Positions 24,800 to 38,919 of a DNA stretch of 64,000 nucleotides are shown piece after piece. This stretch comes from Epiperipatus broadwayi (taxonomy: Eukaryota; Onychophora; Udeonychophora; Euonychophora; Peripatidae). The translations under genes and the position numbers were made by a program. How positions within the stretch are numbered: position 1 is the first letter of the stretch; the number at the start of each line of letters is the position of its first letter. The stretch is from the NCBI GenBank assembly GCA_028023455.1, contig JAQFVV010012394.1:30844885-30908884 (forward strand). Direction: 5' to 3'. The notes under the pieces were generated by a model. That model was given only the letters and a program-made list of their open reading frames with translations, searched no databases and was not told the origin of the DNA.

Positions 24800-25400
24800 A
24801 AATAATTATTGTGAATATATATATATTTGTTTTTTGTTAATATAGATTTTACTTAAAATAAAAATGTGTTAAAGTTACATTTAAATTAAGTGTAATAAGG
24901 CTGTATTAAAATGTATGATGAATTTCTAAACATAATATCCTGAAATAAACTAAGAAGCTGTAAATAATGGATTCAATAGTGTAGCTTTCAGTTAACCAGA
25001 ACATTTTGTTGCTTTAAAGGTATAATTGTGTAATTATAACATTCAAATTTTATGTCTTATATATATAAATAAAGTAAGCAAATCACTTTTCTTTAGGTTG
25101 TGAGTAATTAGCACTATGTTTAGCAAGGATTAAGAATAGCTATGCTCTTTTCATGTTTACAATTATTAATAAGTTAATAAATATTATATTTTAGTATATA
25201 ATAATTAAATGTTATATTTATAAATATATACATAAGCATTAAAACACACACATATTATAATATTGTGGTATAGATTGTATTATTAGGTATGATTGAAATA
25301 TCAGTGTTAACACCCGAGAAATGAACATAGATTAAGTAAATTATTCAACATCAATAGTCAAATCAAAATTAAAAGAAAGACTTTAAGATGGATAACATAA
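24800..25400. other. AT-rich intergenic DNA, nothing recognised
   Basis: No gene or element is recognised. Confidence 0.5.
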
Positions 25401-25403
25401 GTA

Positions 25404-25640
25404 GCAAACTCTCCATACAGTTGTGCTACCTATTAAAAGGTTTAGTAATCAGTGGATGCAAGAAGATTTGTGCACAAAATCCAATATCCCCAGACTGGAT
25501 GAGTAGATACTAGATAGGGATTTTGTGCACATACCTTCTTACATCCATTGATTACTAAGACTTACATTGGGTGGTACTACTGTATAGTTTTCAACTGTTG
25601 TTAGTAGCTTGTATATGCATAGGAAATAGTGACCATGTGA
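25404..25640. repeat. Palindromic MITE-like family M1, copy 2
   Basis: The left arm GCAAACTCTCCATACAGT...GTAATCAGTGGATGCAAGAAG is matched inverted by CTTCTTACATCCATTGATTACTA...GGTACTACTGTATAG. Inner inverted blocks ATTTGTGCACAAAATCC and GGGATTTTGTGCACATACC also pair. The outer tail GGAAATAGTGACCATGTGA (to about 25638) is shared with copies 1, 3 and 4. Confidence 0.8.
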
Positions 25641-25644
25641 AGCT

Positions 25645-28145
25645 GAAGATGGAATGGTCATGTAAAATGAATGGATTAGAACACAATGTCAGAGATGAAA
25701 GTAGATTGAGATGCAGAGGGGGGAAACAAGAAGAAAACAAAGAAAGGTAGTAAGAGATGATAAATTGCAGGAGGAAAAAATAATACCAGAAATAAATATT
25801 ATAAAATATATCCTGTATAAAAAATATAGAATATCCTATTCTAACAAACCATGCATTAATATGTATTAGATACATCTTAACAAATTAGGAAAAATTTCTC
25901 AAAGGTACTTGCAAAATAATTAATGCTTAAACTACTTGCAGTGACTGTATTAGATTACATTTAACATCATATGTGTACATTTACTTATATTTGACATCAC
26001 ATGACTACATATGCTTACATTCAATATCACATGCTTATTTAACCATGATTATTTTTACATTATTCCAACACTATTTATTGTAATCCTGAGAAATCCATGG
26101 ATAACAAAAGATAGTTTTCTATATTTACACCCACTGCTAAATCGAATGCACTAAAACCTTCTGGAATGAGAATACAAAGAGATCACTGGAAAAATCAGAA
26201 ACGGTTTTTTAAAAAAATAAGATTAACATTATATATCCCACTTTTTAAAAAATTGTGAAATATTTCAGCATGTCAGGGGTAAAGTTTCATGCCGGTCATC
26301 CTATTTTCCTATATCAAATAGACCAAGCACAAAATTTAACATCAGAAAAGAAATCTAATTTTTCAGCCATTTACTGATGGATTATCTTAATAAATGTAAG
26401 CATAATATCAGTTTTAAGAAAACACAAATTTTTATCCAAATTATACAATATAAATTGTTCAAATACCAAATCACTTCACATTGTTAAGAAATGCACCACC
26501 TACCTTTGTGCACAACCAGTCCAAAATGTATCTATTTTGAAATAGGGACTTTAATATATTTATTTCACATAGGGTTTCTTAATGACGTGCGGTGATTTGA
26601 TGTTTGGATATTTATTTCAATATAGCATTATGCACTGGAATTATTAATATAAATTCCATATCAAAAAGAGCTATAACATGATTGATTCAATGCTGTTTGC
26701 AAAAGGTTGTTGGATGGAAAATTATTATCTAAAGGTTATCAAATAATAATTTTTGTAAATGAAAAGAACCAGTGTTGTATTTTTTTCCATTGTCTTTAAA
26801 ATATGTTTGTTTGTTTTTTGCTCTTTAGTTAAGAAAGTCGATTTAAGTTAACGATATAAGTAGACATATTTAATTTTTAACATAAAATTAAAATATGTGA
26901 GTTAATTAATATTCGTAATTTTAGACCTTAAAAATAAAATTGTGATTAATGTGACTACTGTAAAGTGATAAGTAGAATGATTATTTGTTTGGAGTAATGC
27001 AATAGTATTATCTGTATATATTTTCTGTTAAAGTGATATACTTTCAAGTCAAAATGCTGCATATGGATGGGCAGAGAATCATTGGGCTTCTGCCCATTTG
27101 ACTACAATATATATTTACATACTTTGTTTGTTCACAACTTTATTTCTTTGATTACATTTAATGGACAATCAGATACAATTATCATCATATAATGTGACTC
27201 TTGACACCATTACAGGAGAACAGATTTTAAAACTTCTCAGATCTCAATACATAAATGAATTATATTTATAATTTTGAATATGTATAATTTTAAATATGCA
27301 GTGTCAAGTGGCTATTTGGATTATTCTAATCACATAGATCAATGATGCTGACTAATTCATCTTTTAATTAATCTAAGCATATTTTTTTTAGTTGGACAAT
27401 ATCTTTATATAATAATGAATGACTCACATCTAAGTACCATTTTAAATTTGAAAAATGAATTTATTTGATTTGATGTTTGCTTTCTTATACCATAGTACTT
27501 TTTCACTGACAAGCATGAACTTATAAAGGGATAGTTATGAAATTTAAAACAACATGCTTGGAATGAGATGAAGTCACATACACAAGAAGATTTTAATAAT
27601 AAGTAAAAACTAGTTTATTTAAACATCTAACAATATATATTTAAACACATATCAGATATTAAATATAAATTGACATAATATAAATGCAAAGAAAAATTAA
27701 TATTCTAGATGTAATTAATAAAGAAAAAAATATGTAAGAGTTTATTTCAACAATTTTTATAAATAATAATAAATTAAAATAAATGTTATCAAAATTAATT
27801 AGACCACAGTTTTATAAAATTGTGGTATCATGTTTATGGTTTTTTTATTATTATAATGCATATATGTGAGGTTATTAATAATTATTCAGCTCTTGAGTCT
27901 TCATGATAGGTGGAGGGTTATTTCTTATTGTGATAGGATAACAGATAGGTCTTTTGAATTGTCATCTTTTCTTTCACTCAAGATAAGCAACAGTTGTTTT
28001 ATCCAGAAGAGCTATTTGCTTCTGAGTATTGTCTGGTATACACCAGGGTTCTAACAATGCAATCTTTCAGATTTAATTTTCTTAATAAATTTTATCATTT
28101 TTGATAGCTGGCAAGGAATAGTTAATTACTACTATTTTTTTTATG
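25645..28145. other. AT-rich intergenic DNA
   Basis: No gene is seen. At 25640-25720 one frame weakly recalls the C-terminal LINE pattern (LKMEWSCKMNGLEHN), but this is not enough to call. The open frame 25591-25875 on the minus strand is a shadow over the palindrome. Confidence 0.45.
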
Positions 28146-28146
28146 T

Positions 28147-28252
28147 ATCAAAGCATCAGCCAGGAAGCGAACCCACCATCCCGGGACAACTGCTTATAAA
28201 GCAGATGTCGCTGATCTCTTGATCACCAAAGCTTGCATCAAAATGCCAATGA
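28147..28252 (-). repeat. tRNA-derived SINE (family A), minus strand
   Basis: The minus strand reads GATCAAGAGATCAGCGAC (A-box region), then GTTGTCCCGGG, then GGGTTCGCTTCCTGGC (B box), ending in TGATGCTTTGATACATA. It matches the copies at 29735, 45045 and 57778. The tRNA-like part makes up nearly the whole element, so this is a simple short SINE. Confidence 0.75.
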
Positions 28253-29730
28253 CCTTCAATTACTATGCTGAAACAGTTCTTCAGCTATAATTTCTCCCAG
28301 GTTGACTTCTGCATGATATCCATTATTGTCAGAAACAAAGAGGCAGAAAACAAAAGAGAGAGAGAGAGAGAGACTTATTGTCTGCCTATTTATATTCTTT
28401 TCAAAACTACAGTAGTCTCTCCAATTATAATTTTAGTCAGCATAATGTCATTTTTTTTATTAAATTACACAGAAAATATATTTTTCCCATACAACAGTTT
28501 CTAAAAACATCAACCATTTTTTACATATACAATATAATTTTTTTAAAAAATTTTGATCACGGATTACAGATCTATAAAGTCAAGAAAATTCTACATCCAC
28601 TTTTTTGGTTATCTGTAATATTTATAATCAAAAAATATGAGATAAGGTAGATTTTCTTTATCTTCAATGAACATAAATTAATTAAACGATTATTTTTAAT
28701 TACACCAGAACAAAAATTTTGAATTTTTTTCTTTTTTAATAAATTATAAAGCAGTCATATTTTTCATGACATCAAATTATATATATGTAATTATATTATT
28801 TTATGATTATATTTAAACCAATAAATAAAATTAATGTATTTCATAATAGAAATGTTAATTTAATCATTTTATAATTAAAACTTGTAATGATAAAATTGTA
28901 TAACAAATCATTTTAGCAATGTTAACTTATACTTTTAACTTGGTTTATTTTTATTTAAGTATTTACTATGATTTTTATAATATTGAACAACATCATGTTG
29001 ACCACACTCCTTTTCATAAGGTATTAAAGTGGATAGAAAAAACCATAACATGCAAAAAAAAAACATGGCTTTAGAAGTTCAGATATTTGATATCACTAGC
29101 TCTCCTGCCAAATAAAAATTTGCATGCATAAATAGAAAGGGTAGCTTAGATGTTTTTTCATCTGATATGTAAATCTAATCAAGGACATTTAAACAGTACA
29201 TGCAAAGTTTTTTACAATATAATTATAAACATTCATATCTATTTTTATGTGAAATAAATATGTAAATGTTAAAAATTTTTACAGCTGAAATGTTATACAA
29301 ATATATTGGAAATAAAGCCACAATATATAATGTTCAAAATATCATGAAAGTCATATCTTCCTATCAAGCAGACAAAATAAATCTCATTTAGTATGCAGTT
29401 TAAGTAAAAACAATGCTACAATTGTTTATATTTATAAGAAATATTTACAATGGATGGTTAGATTACAAGTTCATGAAGTTAAATGCATAATTTCAAGAAT
29501 GAGAGAATATAAGTAATGTAATTGACGATAGAAGTTCCAGTTTTAAGAGTGTGCAGCTGAGATTGATTGTAGACTGCTATATTTTGTTCATGGTGATCTG
29601 GGATAGAATATGAAAGATTGTAAGTATGAAATTAACCATTTCTTATTTCTTTTGAATACATTGAATTTCTTATTGTCAAATATCATGGAGCAATGTGCCA
29701 TCCACGTGTTATTTAGTAAAAATACAATTA
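28253..29730. other. AT-rich intergenic DNA with a (GA)n run
   Basis: A (GA)n microsatellite lies at about 28353-28373. Overlapping open frames at 28265-28650 are in different frames and show no domain. No gene is supported. Confidence 0.5.
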
Positions 29731-29734
29731 TAGT

Positions 29735-29835
29735 CAAGCGTTGGTGGTTGATGGGTCATCACAGTCGCCTTACAAGTGGTTATCCCGGGTTAGTGGGCTC
29801 GCTTCCCAGCCAATGCTATACACATAAAAAAATAC
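29735..29835 (+). repeat. tRNA-derived SINE (family A)
   Basis: GTCAAGCGTTGGTGG begins the copy, as at 45048. GGGTCATCACAGTCGCC is the A-box region, and GGGCTCGCTTCCCAGCC is the B-box position. The copy ends in AATGCTATACACATA followed by A-rich sequence. Confidence 0.75.
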
Positions 29836-30360
29836 AATTACAAATGCATTATTAAACAGGAAGCATTTAACATTAATATAAATAATTGGACCACAAGTCA
29901 AGTGGAATTGCACACTAATTAGTCTTAACTTTCTGTGAGATCTTGAACATTGTTTAAATATAATGGTTTGAGATTCACTCATTGCAACTATTTAAATATT
30001 TTTGTATATCCCTATAGTGTCAGAAAATAATAATGCTTTCTAAAAGTATAAAAAATTAAATAAATCATTTGTCTTTTCCACATATCTTTGATTGTATATT
30101 TTATAAATATGTTATGGAATAGAAGTTTGAAGTATATTTAAATATATATTATATAAAGTTTAATTTAAAGCATCGCCAAAAATAGTATGTATATGAAGTA
30201 AAATGATAACTTGTACTATATAGGTTACTTGAAAAGTGTATGTTTCTAATATATCTGTAGTGTGATGGTTATGATTGAGTTGAGCTAAAGGTGAAAGATG
30301 CACTGACAAAGAAAACTTTCAAACATTATATAACTTATTGGCAGCTTTAGTTATTCTGTT
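29836..30360. other. AT-rich intergenic DNA
   Basis: No gene is seen. 30180-30330 resembles 44285-44420 (ACTTGAAAAGTGTATGTTTCTAATATATCTGTAGTGTGA versus ACTTGAAGAAAAAGTGTGTTTCTAAAATATCTATAATGTGA, with a following GATGCACTGA / GATTCACTGA block), so a dispersed repeat lies here. Confidence 0.5.
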
Positions 30361-30364
30361 CAGT

Positions 30365-30770
30365 TAATATATAGGGTATGTGAACACAGTCTTTCACATG
30401 ATCCACCACTCATCACTCTATCTCATATCACTGATACACTTGGACACATATATGTTGAGAAGATAAATAATCACCAATATATGTATTTCATGATAAACCA
30501 GCAATCATCAGTTGGTTCAGATTATTATCTCTACACATATATGCAATAAGTGCTCAGATATATATTAAGGTAGCCAATCTTCATACTTTAATAGACAGGC
30601 TACAATTCACTCCACACTCAACTCTCCAACCAGCCATCCAATTGAAAATCAGATGGAATGCTCAAAGACCACCCTGAGGCTGAGATTCTTGTCACACCCA
30701 TGTTGACCTAAAGTCAATTTGATCCCTCATGTACATGACATAATCCATTTAATACATATACAAGAAATGG
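30365..30770 (-). repeat. Hammerhead repeat, copy C (full length)
   Basis: Full-length minus-strand copy. The leader block (CATGTACATGAGGGATCA, 30746-30729) is followed by GGTGTGACAAGAATCTCAGCC, then GATTTTCAATTGGATGGCTG, then TAAAGTATGAAGATTGGC, then the hammerhead site 30529-30462. The tRNA-like end follows, with a decayed B box (TGTGTTCACATACCC) near 30385-30371. The end CCCTATATATTA is shared with copies D and E. Confidence 0.8.
30462..30529 (-). ncRNA. Type I hammerhead ribozyme motif, copy C
   Basis: CTGATGA lies at 30511-30505 and GAAA at 30489-30486. Helix I pairs ACCAA (before CTGATGA) with TTGGT (after the cleavage site), and continues as GATAATAATC with GATTATTTATC across a small internal bulge. 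Helix III is AUA-CA-UAU, only three pairs. Predicted cleavage follows the A at 30478 (AUA triplet). All core bases are present, but helix II (TTGCT...ATCAT) is weakened by two mismatches. Confidence 0.75.
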
Positions 30771-30774
30771 GCAG

Positions 30775-31820
30775 ACATCTCTACTATGTAATAACTGAAA
30801 TACAGGCTTATTATATACCTGTATCAATATATGCAATGTATAGCATATTTTAACAGCATCGTGGCTATTAAAAAATCAAATTAAAACACTATTTTACTGT
30901 TAAAAATTTAAAGAAAGACCATTCTTGCTTATTTGAATGCTATAGGTTCTCTGTTTCATCATGTGTTTATTTCAAGCAATAAACCATATCTCTTCAATGA
31001 TTTTCTTTCTACCATTTCTTTATTCACAAAACATTTGACAATACCTGGATTAAAACCATGTCCATAGAAAAAAAAAGAAATATGGACATGGCTTTGACCT
31101 GAGTATTGTTGATGTTGTTTGCGAAATAAATAAATGGCAGAAAGTGGAAGTTTAAAAAAGTTTGGTTTATGACATAAAATGATCACTTGATAAATCAAAA
31201 AATTCAATAGTGTTTCAGTAAGCAAAAAATGGTTTTCTTAAAGCTTGTAATGAATTCAAATAATGTTTTCTTTATGCTATGAGTGTGATGATTACATACT
31301 TGGTTTATACTGTACTTTATTCTCTGTTATAATGTTTTCATAATATTTAAAAATAGTAAAGATTCAGTTTTTTTAAAATATATATAATCACTATTGTTAA
31401 GCTGGATGCCTTTGTGAGTAATGTTTTATCAGCCATTGTATTTTTTTAGAAGAAACTTGACAGGCTTCTGGACAAAACTGGATTATTTAAGGTTGTAAAT
31501 GATGATACATACATGGTGTAGGCTAGAGAAATGGTGGAATAGTCTGAAAATGTTTTGAAGCTTTTCAAGATATACATAGCCTTAAAAGGTTTTAGTTAAT
31601 GATGAAGAGTATTATTAAATTCAATACACTATTAGAAGATCAAGTTCCATGTGTTATGGATCCATATCTCTTACTTCCAATTCGCAAACTTTTTATCATT
31701 TTCCTAACAATAAACCATTTGAGTATTTATTTATTTAAAAACCACTGATTGTCCTGGATTATTTATAATATCTTATTAGCAAAATATTTTTGTCTCATCA
31801 AACCCATCAGTACAAAACAG
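30775..31820. other. AT-rich intergenic DNA, nothing recognised
   Basis: No gene or element is recognised. The open frame 30959-31225 has no support. Confidence 0.5.
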
Positions 31821-31824
31821 TATA

Positions 31825-32015
31825 TATTAAACCCTAAATGCTAATATCAGCTAACTGGTTATCATGTGAAAATCACATCATTATCATCATGCTCAATAGA
31901 ATATCAGCAATCTATTGTCAAGCCAATTTTCAATTATATAATAAAAGGCTATTTATTACCTAATTACAGGGTTGCCTTGACAACGGACTGTTAATAGTCT
32001 ATTGGTTTATTTCAA
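31825..32015. repeat. Palindromic repeat (MITE-like family M3), copy 2
   Basis: CAATAGAATATCAGCAATC...TTGTCAAGCCAAT (31894-31926) pairs with GGTTGCCTTGACAACGGACTG...AATAGTCTATTGG (31970-32004). The arms and the left flank are related to 12790-13055. No coding capacity is seen. Confidence 0.7.
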
Positions 32016-32019
32016 CATG

Positions 32020-33380
32020 AAGGAATTCGTGATATGATTTATGTATATGTGTGTATGCAATTAAATATATTAATTATACATATATTATAAAAAATGCAAT
32101 AAATTTTAAGACAGCAAGAAATTGAAAGTTAGTGCATTAAAATGAGAATTTTATATTTGCATTTATATAACATTTCTTTTAAAAATGTCTTTTTTCTCCC
32201 TCTTACTCTAACACTTTACTAGTTGGTGGTCTGGTGTGATATTTAACTAGCATTTTGAATAGAAATTTATTTTTTATTTCAAATATTTTTAATATATGTA
32301 TTAAGTAAATCGAAAAAAAAAACATTTATAGATGGGAGAGGAAAGAATACAATATTATGACATTATATATAATTAGACAAGTAATTTTGCAACAATAAAT
32401 AGCTTATTTTAAACAACTAATATACATATTATAATTTTTTTAATATAAAATTAAACAGAAACTCTAGGAAAGGACTTTTTATCAATCGCTCAAAGAGAAA
32501 CAGTTACTGAAAAGGTACATTATTTTCCAACTGCTAAATAAGAAGAGTTTGAACAGTTATCATATCTGGATACGAAATAGAATTAGTATATTTACACAAT
32601 ATCTATATCCTGTTCAGTTTAAATAAAATAGAATATTCTTAACTAAGAGGTCTTTATGGCCTCTTCCTTATTATTAGCTATCTAACTTAACATTTTCACA
32701 AAACAAATGACTATACTGGGATACGCACAAACACAAATTATAACTTAGAGATGCCAATGCTAGGCATTAATAATAAGCAGCTAATATATAGATTTAAATA
32801 TTTGACACTTGAGCCCAAATTTTTTGATTTTCTATTCAAAATGAACATGGTCATTACCAACATTATATTTCATGAGATATAAGAGAAACATACATAGTAT
32901 TGACACTATATTGATTTGTGCCATAGATCAGAAGAGAAACAAAAACATATATTCTTTGAGTATAGTAGCCCACAATTCATTCGATCTTATAGTACAAAAA
33001 TTTATCAGAAAAAGAATGCCATTATAATTATGTTCAATTATAGTCTTTTTCAAATGCCTGCTTTACAGAATTAAGAGGTACAACATTTTTACTATATGCA
33101 TTATGGTGCATTTATTTCTACAATAGTAATGCAAGAAATTTTAACACATTTAAAAACAAATTAGAGATAATAAAACAAAGAGATTAAAAAAATCACCCCA
33201 TCAGATAATTTTGCAGCCACTTGGCCATTTGTCCATCAGTGCTCTAACCTATAGTGAGATATATTTTCAGTTTTATTGTAAATGTTTTTAATAATAGTAT
33301 AATTTACTGAATGCTATTGAAAATAGTTATTGTGGTATTCTTCTATTCTTTGATTAGTTTTGTACTAATTTGTTTTCTTT
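32020..33380. other. AT-rich intergenic DNA, nothing recognised
   Basis: No gene or element is recognised. Confidence 0.5.
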
Positions 33381-33382
33381 GT

Positions 33383-33478
33383 TTAAACTGAAATATATAT
33401 ATATATATATATACACACACACTTTAAACTGAAATATATATATATATATATATACACACACACTTTAAACTGAAATAT
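33383..33478. repeat. Tandem repeat of about 41 bp with (TA)n(CA)n core
   Basis: TTTAAACTGAAATATATATA...TACACACACAC occurs twice in tandem, with a third partial unit (TTTAAACTGAAATATCTG). Confidence 0.85.
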
Positions 33479-33479
33479 C

Positions 33480-36170
33480 TGTAGATATATTTTTCCTTGA
33501 ATAAAGTTCCTTCTGAAACTGAACATACTTCTATTGAATGGAATTTCTCCAAATTTTGTACACATTAAGCATCATAGCAATGCAACATGTCAATGTAATA
33601 TTTCAGCATTGTCTAGCTGTTTGTTGAGCCTAACAATGTTTGCATGCTGAATTTCCAACCCTGTTGATATCAGTTCAGCAAGTTTTCAATGACAACCAAC
33701 AGATGGCACTATATTTTTTAAATGTACTTTCATTGAATTTAACAACTAATTCATTAAAAATCCACACCTAATTAAATTAGAAAAAATTAAGAATAAAATC
33801 TTAATTTTTGTTGATTGTTGAGCTAAAATTTGCTTTACCGTCTTCATAAACACAAAATAATGTAAATGATTGTCAACATGTGTGAATTTTGTTTCCAATA
33901 CTAGAAATGCAATGTTATTGTTTTGATTAATACATTGCAAAATATGTGAATATTAAAAAATAATATATGTAAAAAGTATTTTATAAAAAGACATTTTATT
34001 TAATTTGATCTGTAATGCACTAAAATAATATTTTTTTCTCTTTATTCACAATTTGAATAGAGCTATTTATTTTTTTGTTTCATCATTTCTATGATGCTTG
34101 CTTAAATTTTACTAAGTAATAGATTCTAAATGACAGTGCTTCATTAATCACACCTAGATTATCCTATCCAATATCCCCAGATTAGTTTCAAAGTTATGGT
34201 TTTCCTCAATGAGAAATTTTGGATTTTGAAATGGTGCATCTGGACCCTTTAGGATTAATGTACCTCATTCTAGTGGTCATCATTTACTTCTTTGTTGTAC
34301 CATTAAGCTATCATCACAAACTAACAAAAACACATTTGGATGTTTAGGCTTTAATGCACTCTTTCATTTATCTCTCTGTAATATTATTAAACTAAGAGTC
34401 CAAACTGAAAAACCTATAAATGTTTTCAATTTTAGCCAACTTGTTTATGCAGACATTTAGATCTGAAATCAGTTCATTTTCTATGTATTATGGTATTATT
34501 AGTTTTTTAAATCTATAGGAATTTCTATCCTGTAGCCAGGATTTAGCATAAACCAATAAAACATCATATGATTATATCACAAAATGGAAAGCTTCTCAAT
34601 AATGAAAACTATAAACTTAATTTACTCTGGAGATGTTGGATAGACAGCACAGGATTGAGATTTAGTAATCATTACCATCTGGCATCTATTATTTACTAAA
34701 GTTTTCACCAGGTGGCATAAAGATGGTGAAAGAAAAATGTATGCTGCCAAAATATTTATATGTAAGCTGGAATCATGCGATAAAGTCATGATATTTTATT
34801 AGTTATTTAATTTGAAATAAGTGGGGGGTTAAATTAATTTAATTTGTGGATGCCCATTTTTTTTATTTCAAGTAAAATATAACAATCAAAATTTGTAATC
34901 AAAGAAAAAATATTTTTTTTTTTAGTTTTAGTGCATTATTAATCAAATTATATATATATTTTGTTAAAAATTTAAATAAGTACAAGTTTTAGTAAATACA
35001 TTTTTTTCTAAATTTGTATTCTATACAATATGTTAAATGTTTTTGATTAATAACATAATCAAAGGTATATCTTGCTATCTTATAGTAAAATATTAGTTTG
35101 ACAAAGAATTAATACTGTTTCTGAAATTAACCTTCTATTCTGCTTCCTATCTGTGATGTTTTAAGACATTTATGTGTGTTTAAGACAAGCAAGATTAATC
35201 ATAATTCTTGCATTCCATGACTCATCTTTCTGTACTTACTGTGATATTCCCAATATGTTGACTACATCCACAACAATACTAATGCCAATCTTTAGTAACT
35301 TTTTGTGGAAACTTTTCACACCGACAAAACAGATAATTTTATGTTTTAACAACCATATGTAGAAACACCTTATCTAGAATAAAAATTATAAGGACCTAGA
35401 AAACATGGTTTAAAATGGTCAGTCTTGAACAATCTCATTATATCAACACATATGACAATCTGCTTTCAAAATAATATAAAAAAATGTAAGTTCAATAAGG
35501 ATAATAGTAATAAAATGAAAATAATAGCAGTAATGAAACTATTTTAGTTTTACTTTTTAAAAAATATAGATACATAAAATACATAAGATTTTCTTGATAT
35601 GAAACAAACAGTATTTGTATTTAAAGAGTTGTGAGGCTTTAGGACTGATATAGTTTCTTTTAGTGAACCTTCCAGAGAAAGATAGTTTATTTAAACTTAT
35701 TAGTAAGTACAATGTTTTTTTTTAATTTTTGGAAGGGTGGGTGTGTAAAAGGATATTGGATTTTTATCATTTATAATTCATATCTTTTATCCTTGGAATT
35801 CCTAGATGTTTTACTAAAAACAATCTAATACTATGAAGATTGATTTGTGCAAAAAATGCTTGAATACAACATTATATTCAGATAGTTTATAAGAAAAAAA
35901 AAATTACTACTCACAGAATAGTGTTATGACATTAAAAGACCATTTTTGAATACTTTAATATATATGATATAACGTGAACAGAAAGTAACTGAAACTTCCA
36001 ATGAGTTAAATAACATTTGCAAATTATTTTTGTCAGCGTATCTTTCACTTTTAGCTCAATTCTGTCATGACCATCCATCAGCCCAGAAATCAGACCATCC
36101 TTTCACACTATTAATACATTACAAACATACACCTTTCCAAATAATACATAATTTATTAAGAAAAATGTAA
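33480..36170. other. AT-rich intergenic DNA
   Basis: No gene is seen. Near 34165-34240 a short stretch (CAATATCCCCAGATTAGTTTC) matches the inner part of palindromic family M1, so a fragment of that family may lie there. Confidence 0.5.
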
Positions 36171-36171
36171 A

Positions 36172-36175
36172 GTAT
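36172..36175. repeat. LTR element target-site duplication, left
   Basis: GTAT directly before the TG of the left LTR; the same four bases follow the CA of the right LTR (43983-43986). Confidence 0.75.
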
Positions 36176-38898
36176 TGAAACAGTAGAGTCTGCTATGCAG
36201 ATCTTCATTTCACCTTTTCTTACCTATTTCCTACCCTCATACCTTAGTTTGAACCCCAATCTATCGTAGTGTGTCTGCAATACACTTATATACTGAAAAT
36301 CCCACCTAATTTTAAACCACAAGTACAATGCTCATATTATATATAAGTATAATTCATTCCCAAATAAATAAAATATTATAGATTATGTACTTGTTCACAT
36401 AATTTAGATTTATTCAAAAGTAGGTTATATAGGTTATAATTGCGCACACACTATGATATGTATTTTAAAACATATCAAAATTATAAATTGTTAAAGTTAT
36501 TTTGTTTGAATCTATTTACAAATATATTACCGTCGTAATATATTTTGATTTAAAATAAAATTCATTTAGTAAATATTCATTTAGTAAATAGATTCAAATA
36601 TTGCAATTTAAAAAGTAAAATCATTTTCTTTAATTTAATAAAAGTTATTCCAAATATTTATGTTAAAATAAATGAGGGACAATAGTTTAATTATTTCAAG
36701 TTGTAATTAGTTAATGTTATATAAGTTTATCTAAAAACAGCAGATGTTCACTTACGGTTTTCTTTGATTAATAAAAGTAATTTTAGTTAAATCTAGTTTG
36801 TAATTCGAATGTCACAGGGAAATTAACAAAAGAAATTAATTAATGTTGAATTCCTTTAGACATTCGGATAGGTTTAATTACAGCTGATAAATCCGATATA
36901 TTTTTGTAATGCTCCAGGGCAGTTCTATTGTTAAAGTCTACTATAAAAAGAAAGGTTTTCTTTTGTTCTCCAGTTTTTCTTCTAATGTTTATAAGACAAA
37001 TCATTCTGAGTTCTATTCTAGTAATTTGTAAATGTTGACATGACAGAGTAGAGCGTGAGAAGGCTATTTCTCTCCAGAATGGTCATCTGCTGCCGTAGAC
37101 CATCGGAAGTTATCACACAGGGAACCCCGGAACTGCTGCTGCTGCCAAAAATATGAACATTTCCAGATTTTGCTGTTAAATTATATAAAAACCTGCCAAC
37201 CATCAATCTGCCTAAAAATGCTTCTCCAGAGGTAACCCTAAATTAACCCAAGAGCTCTTGTGATTCCTAACTAACATGCTATAGCTATTCTAAATTGTTT
37301 TTCTTTTATTTCACATAACTTCATTATGTACTTCTTTAAAGTGTTCAAATATAATCAACCGTTTTGCTCTATTCTTGGGTTAATATTTTCTATTTATAAA
37401 GCTTTCTTTTATTTTATTATGATAATGTGTCAGAATCGTCTTTGACCGAGTGAACTATTACCTTTATTGAAAGTAAGACACCGCTATTAAGGCATATTTT
37501 AAATTTATAATTTTCCAATTTTATTATCTTGCAAATCACTCGTTTGAGGACGATTCTATTCTTTAATATATAATATAATCACATAGTTTAAAATCTACAT
37601 GTTATTGATTTTAATCTAATATGAGAGTATGTGTGAGGTCAATGATTAAATATGTCCCCTAATGCATGATTGCGAATATAAATCTATACTTACTTTTCAA
37701 ACCTGCAAGCATGCATTTTCCTATTTTAATTACCGTGTTCTACTTTAATTACAAAGTTCATCAATGACATCGAGAATGTGCGGACCCTTTTAAATGAATT
37801 TCGGGGAATTTGATTGGGCATTTCTCCTAATCCAGGTAAAACCCATTCAGTATGTTTTTATATACACTAGTCTCATATTGCTGGTTAATGAATTGGTTGT
37901 TGAGACCGCTTTGTTTTACTTTTCCAAGGATTCTTTACATGCCAAAGTCTGTTATTTTTGCTTATTGCAGTTTCCAGGCAGAGTGTGTCCCAAATGACAC
38001 ACCTGGGAATTAAATGCAATCATCACACAGTCGCTAAGTTTTGTCTGTTCATAACAATACTTTCCTATGGGTTAGCAGTGAAATGCCCTCCATAATCATT
38101 CCAAATCTTCAATATTGTTTTATTTTATATCTATTTTACAAAGCATCCGTGACTTAAACGTGTCACACCCTCCAACTTTAATAAATTCATTATCAGCAAT
38201 ACTGACCTCCCAATGCAACTCTATTATTATTATTCTCAAATAAATGCTTTGATCACATTCCCATTTTGTTACTTAGTAAGCTTTAGTCCATGCTATTCTC
38301 AAAATCAATAAATATTTTAGAACACTTAATTTTCAAATATTTTCTTAAACTTGTATAATTACTCAAAGCACCTCGCACATGTTCCTATCTCGTCAAGCAC
38401 ATTATCATAATGCTATTAGCCCAAGGAATAAAATATATCACTTTGTTTTAAAGTCTTTTGTCAGTTGTGGGACAACAATTATTTAATACGCGTCCCTGTC
38501 TCATATAAGCAGACAGTGGCATTATATATATAATTTATATGAATAAATTTTGTGAAATTATTTAAAACTAAATTTGATCTCTTATTTTATTTGATTCCTA
38601 TCACTGTCTCGGTCTATATATATATTTTCTGAATTTCTTTTGTAAATCCATAGACGTTAATTAGCCACCCAAACTTCTTTTAGTATAGAGTCTTTTGTTT
38701 TTCCCTGACCACCAGGCACCGGTCAAAGGTCATACTAGTAGTGGCATCAGATGCATTGCCATAGATGGCACTGTGAAATTTGGGCTTTAGATTCGAACTT
38801 AGTATATCTAGAAGGCAACCCTCCTAGAATGTTCAGTTTCGTGTCTGGGGTTTGAATTCTGCAGTGTGTTAGTGAGATAGACGATTCTGACTGTTACA
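36176..38898 (+). repeat. 5' LTR (2723 bp)
   Basis: Aligned by eye with the right LTR along its whole length with substitutions and few indels. A TATA box candidate (CTATAAAAAG, about 36940) is conserved in the other copy. The repeat contains a 67-codon frame (37794-37997) that is also open in the right copy. Confidence 0.9.
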
Positions 38899-38919
38899 TA
38901 GTATTTTTTTCTGGGTCCA

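Noticed and set aside
30505-30545. Type III hammerhead reading (pairing GCATATATGTGT with ATACATATAT)
   Set aside because: The outer pairing looks good, but the segment between it and CTGATGA cannot form a helix I that abuts the core; the type I reading pairs ACCAA with TTGGT directly at the core.
33383-33478. CRISPR-like direct repeats
   Set aside because: Simple (TA)n(CA)n tandem units without spacers, in a eukaryotic context.
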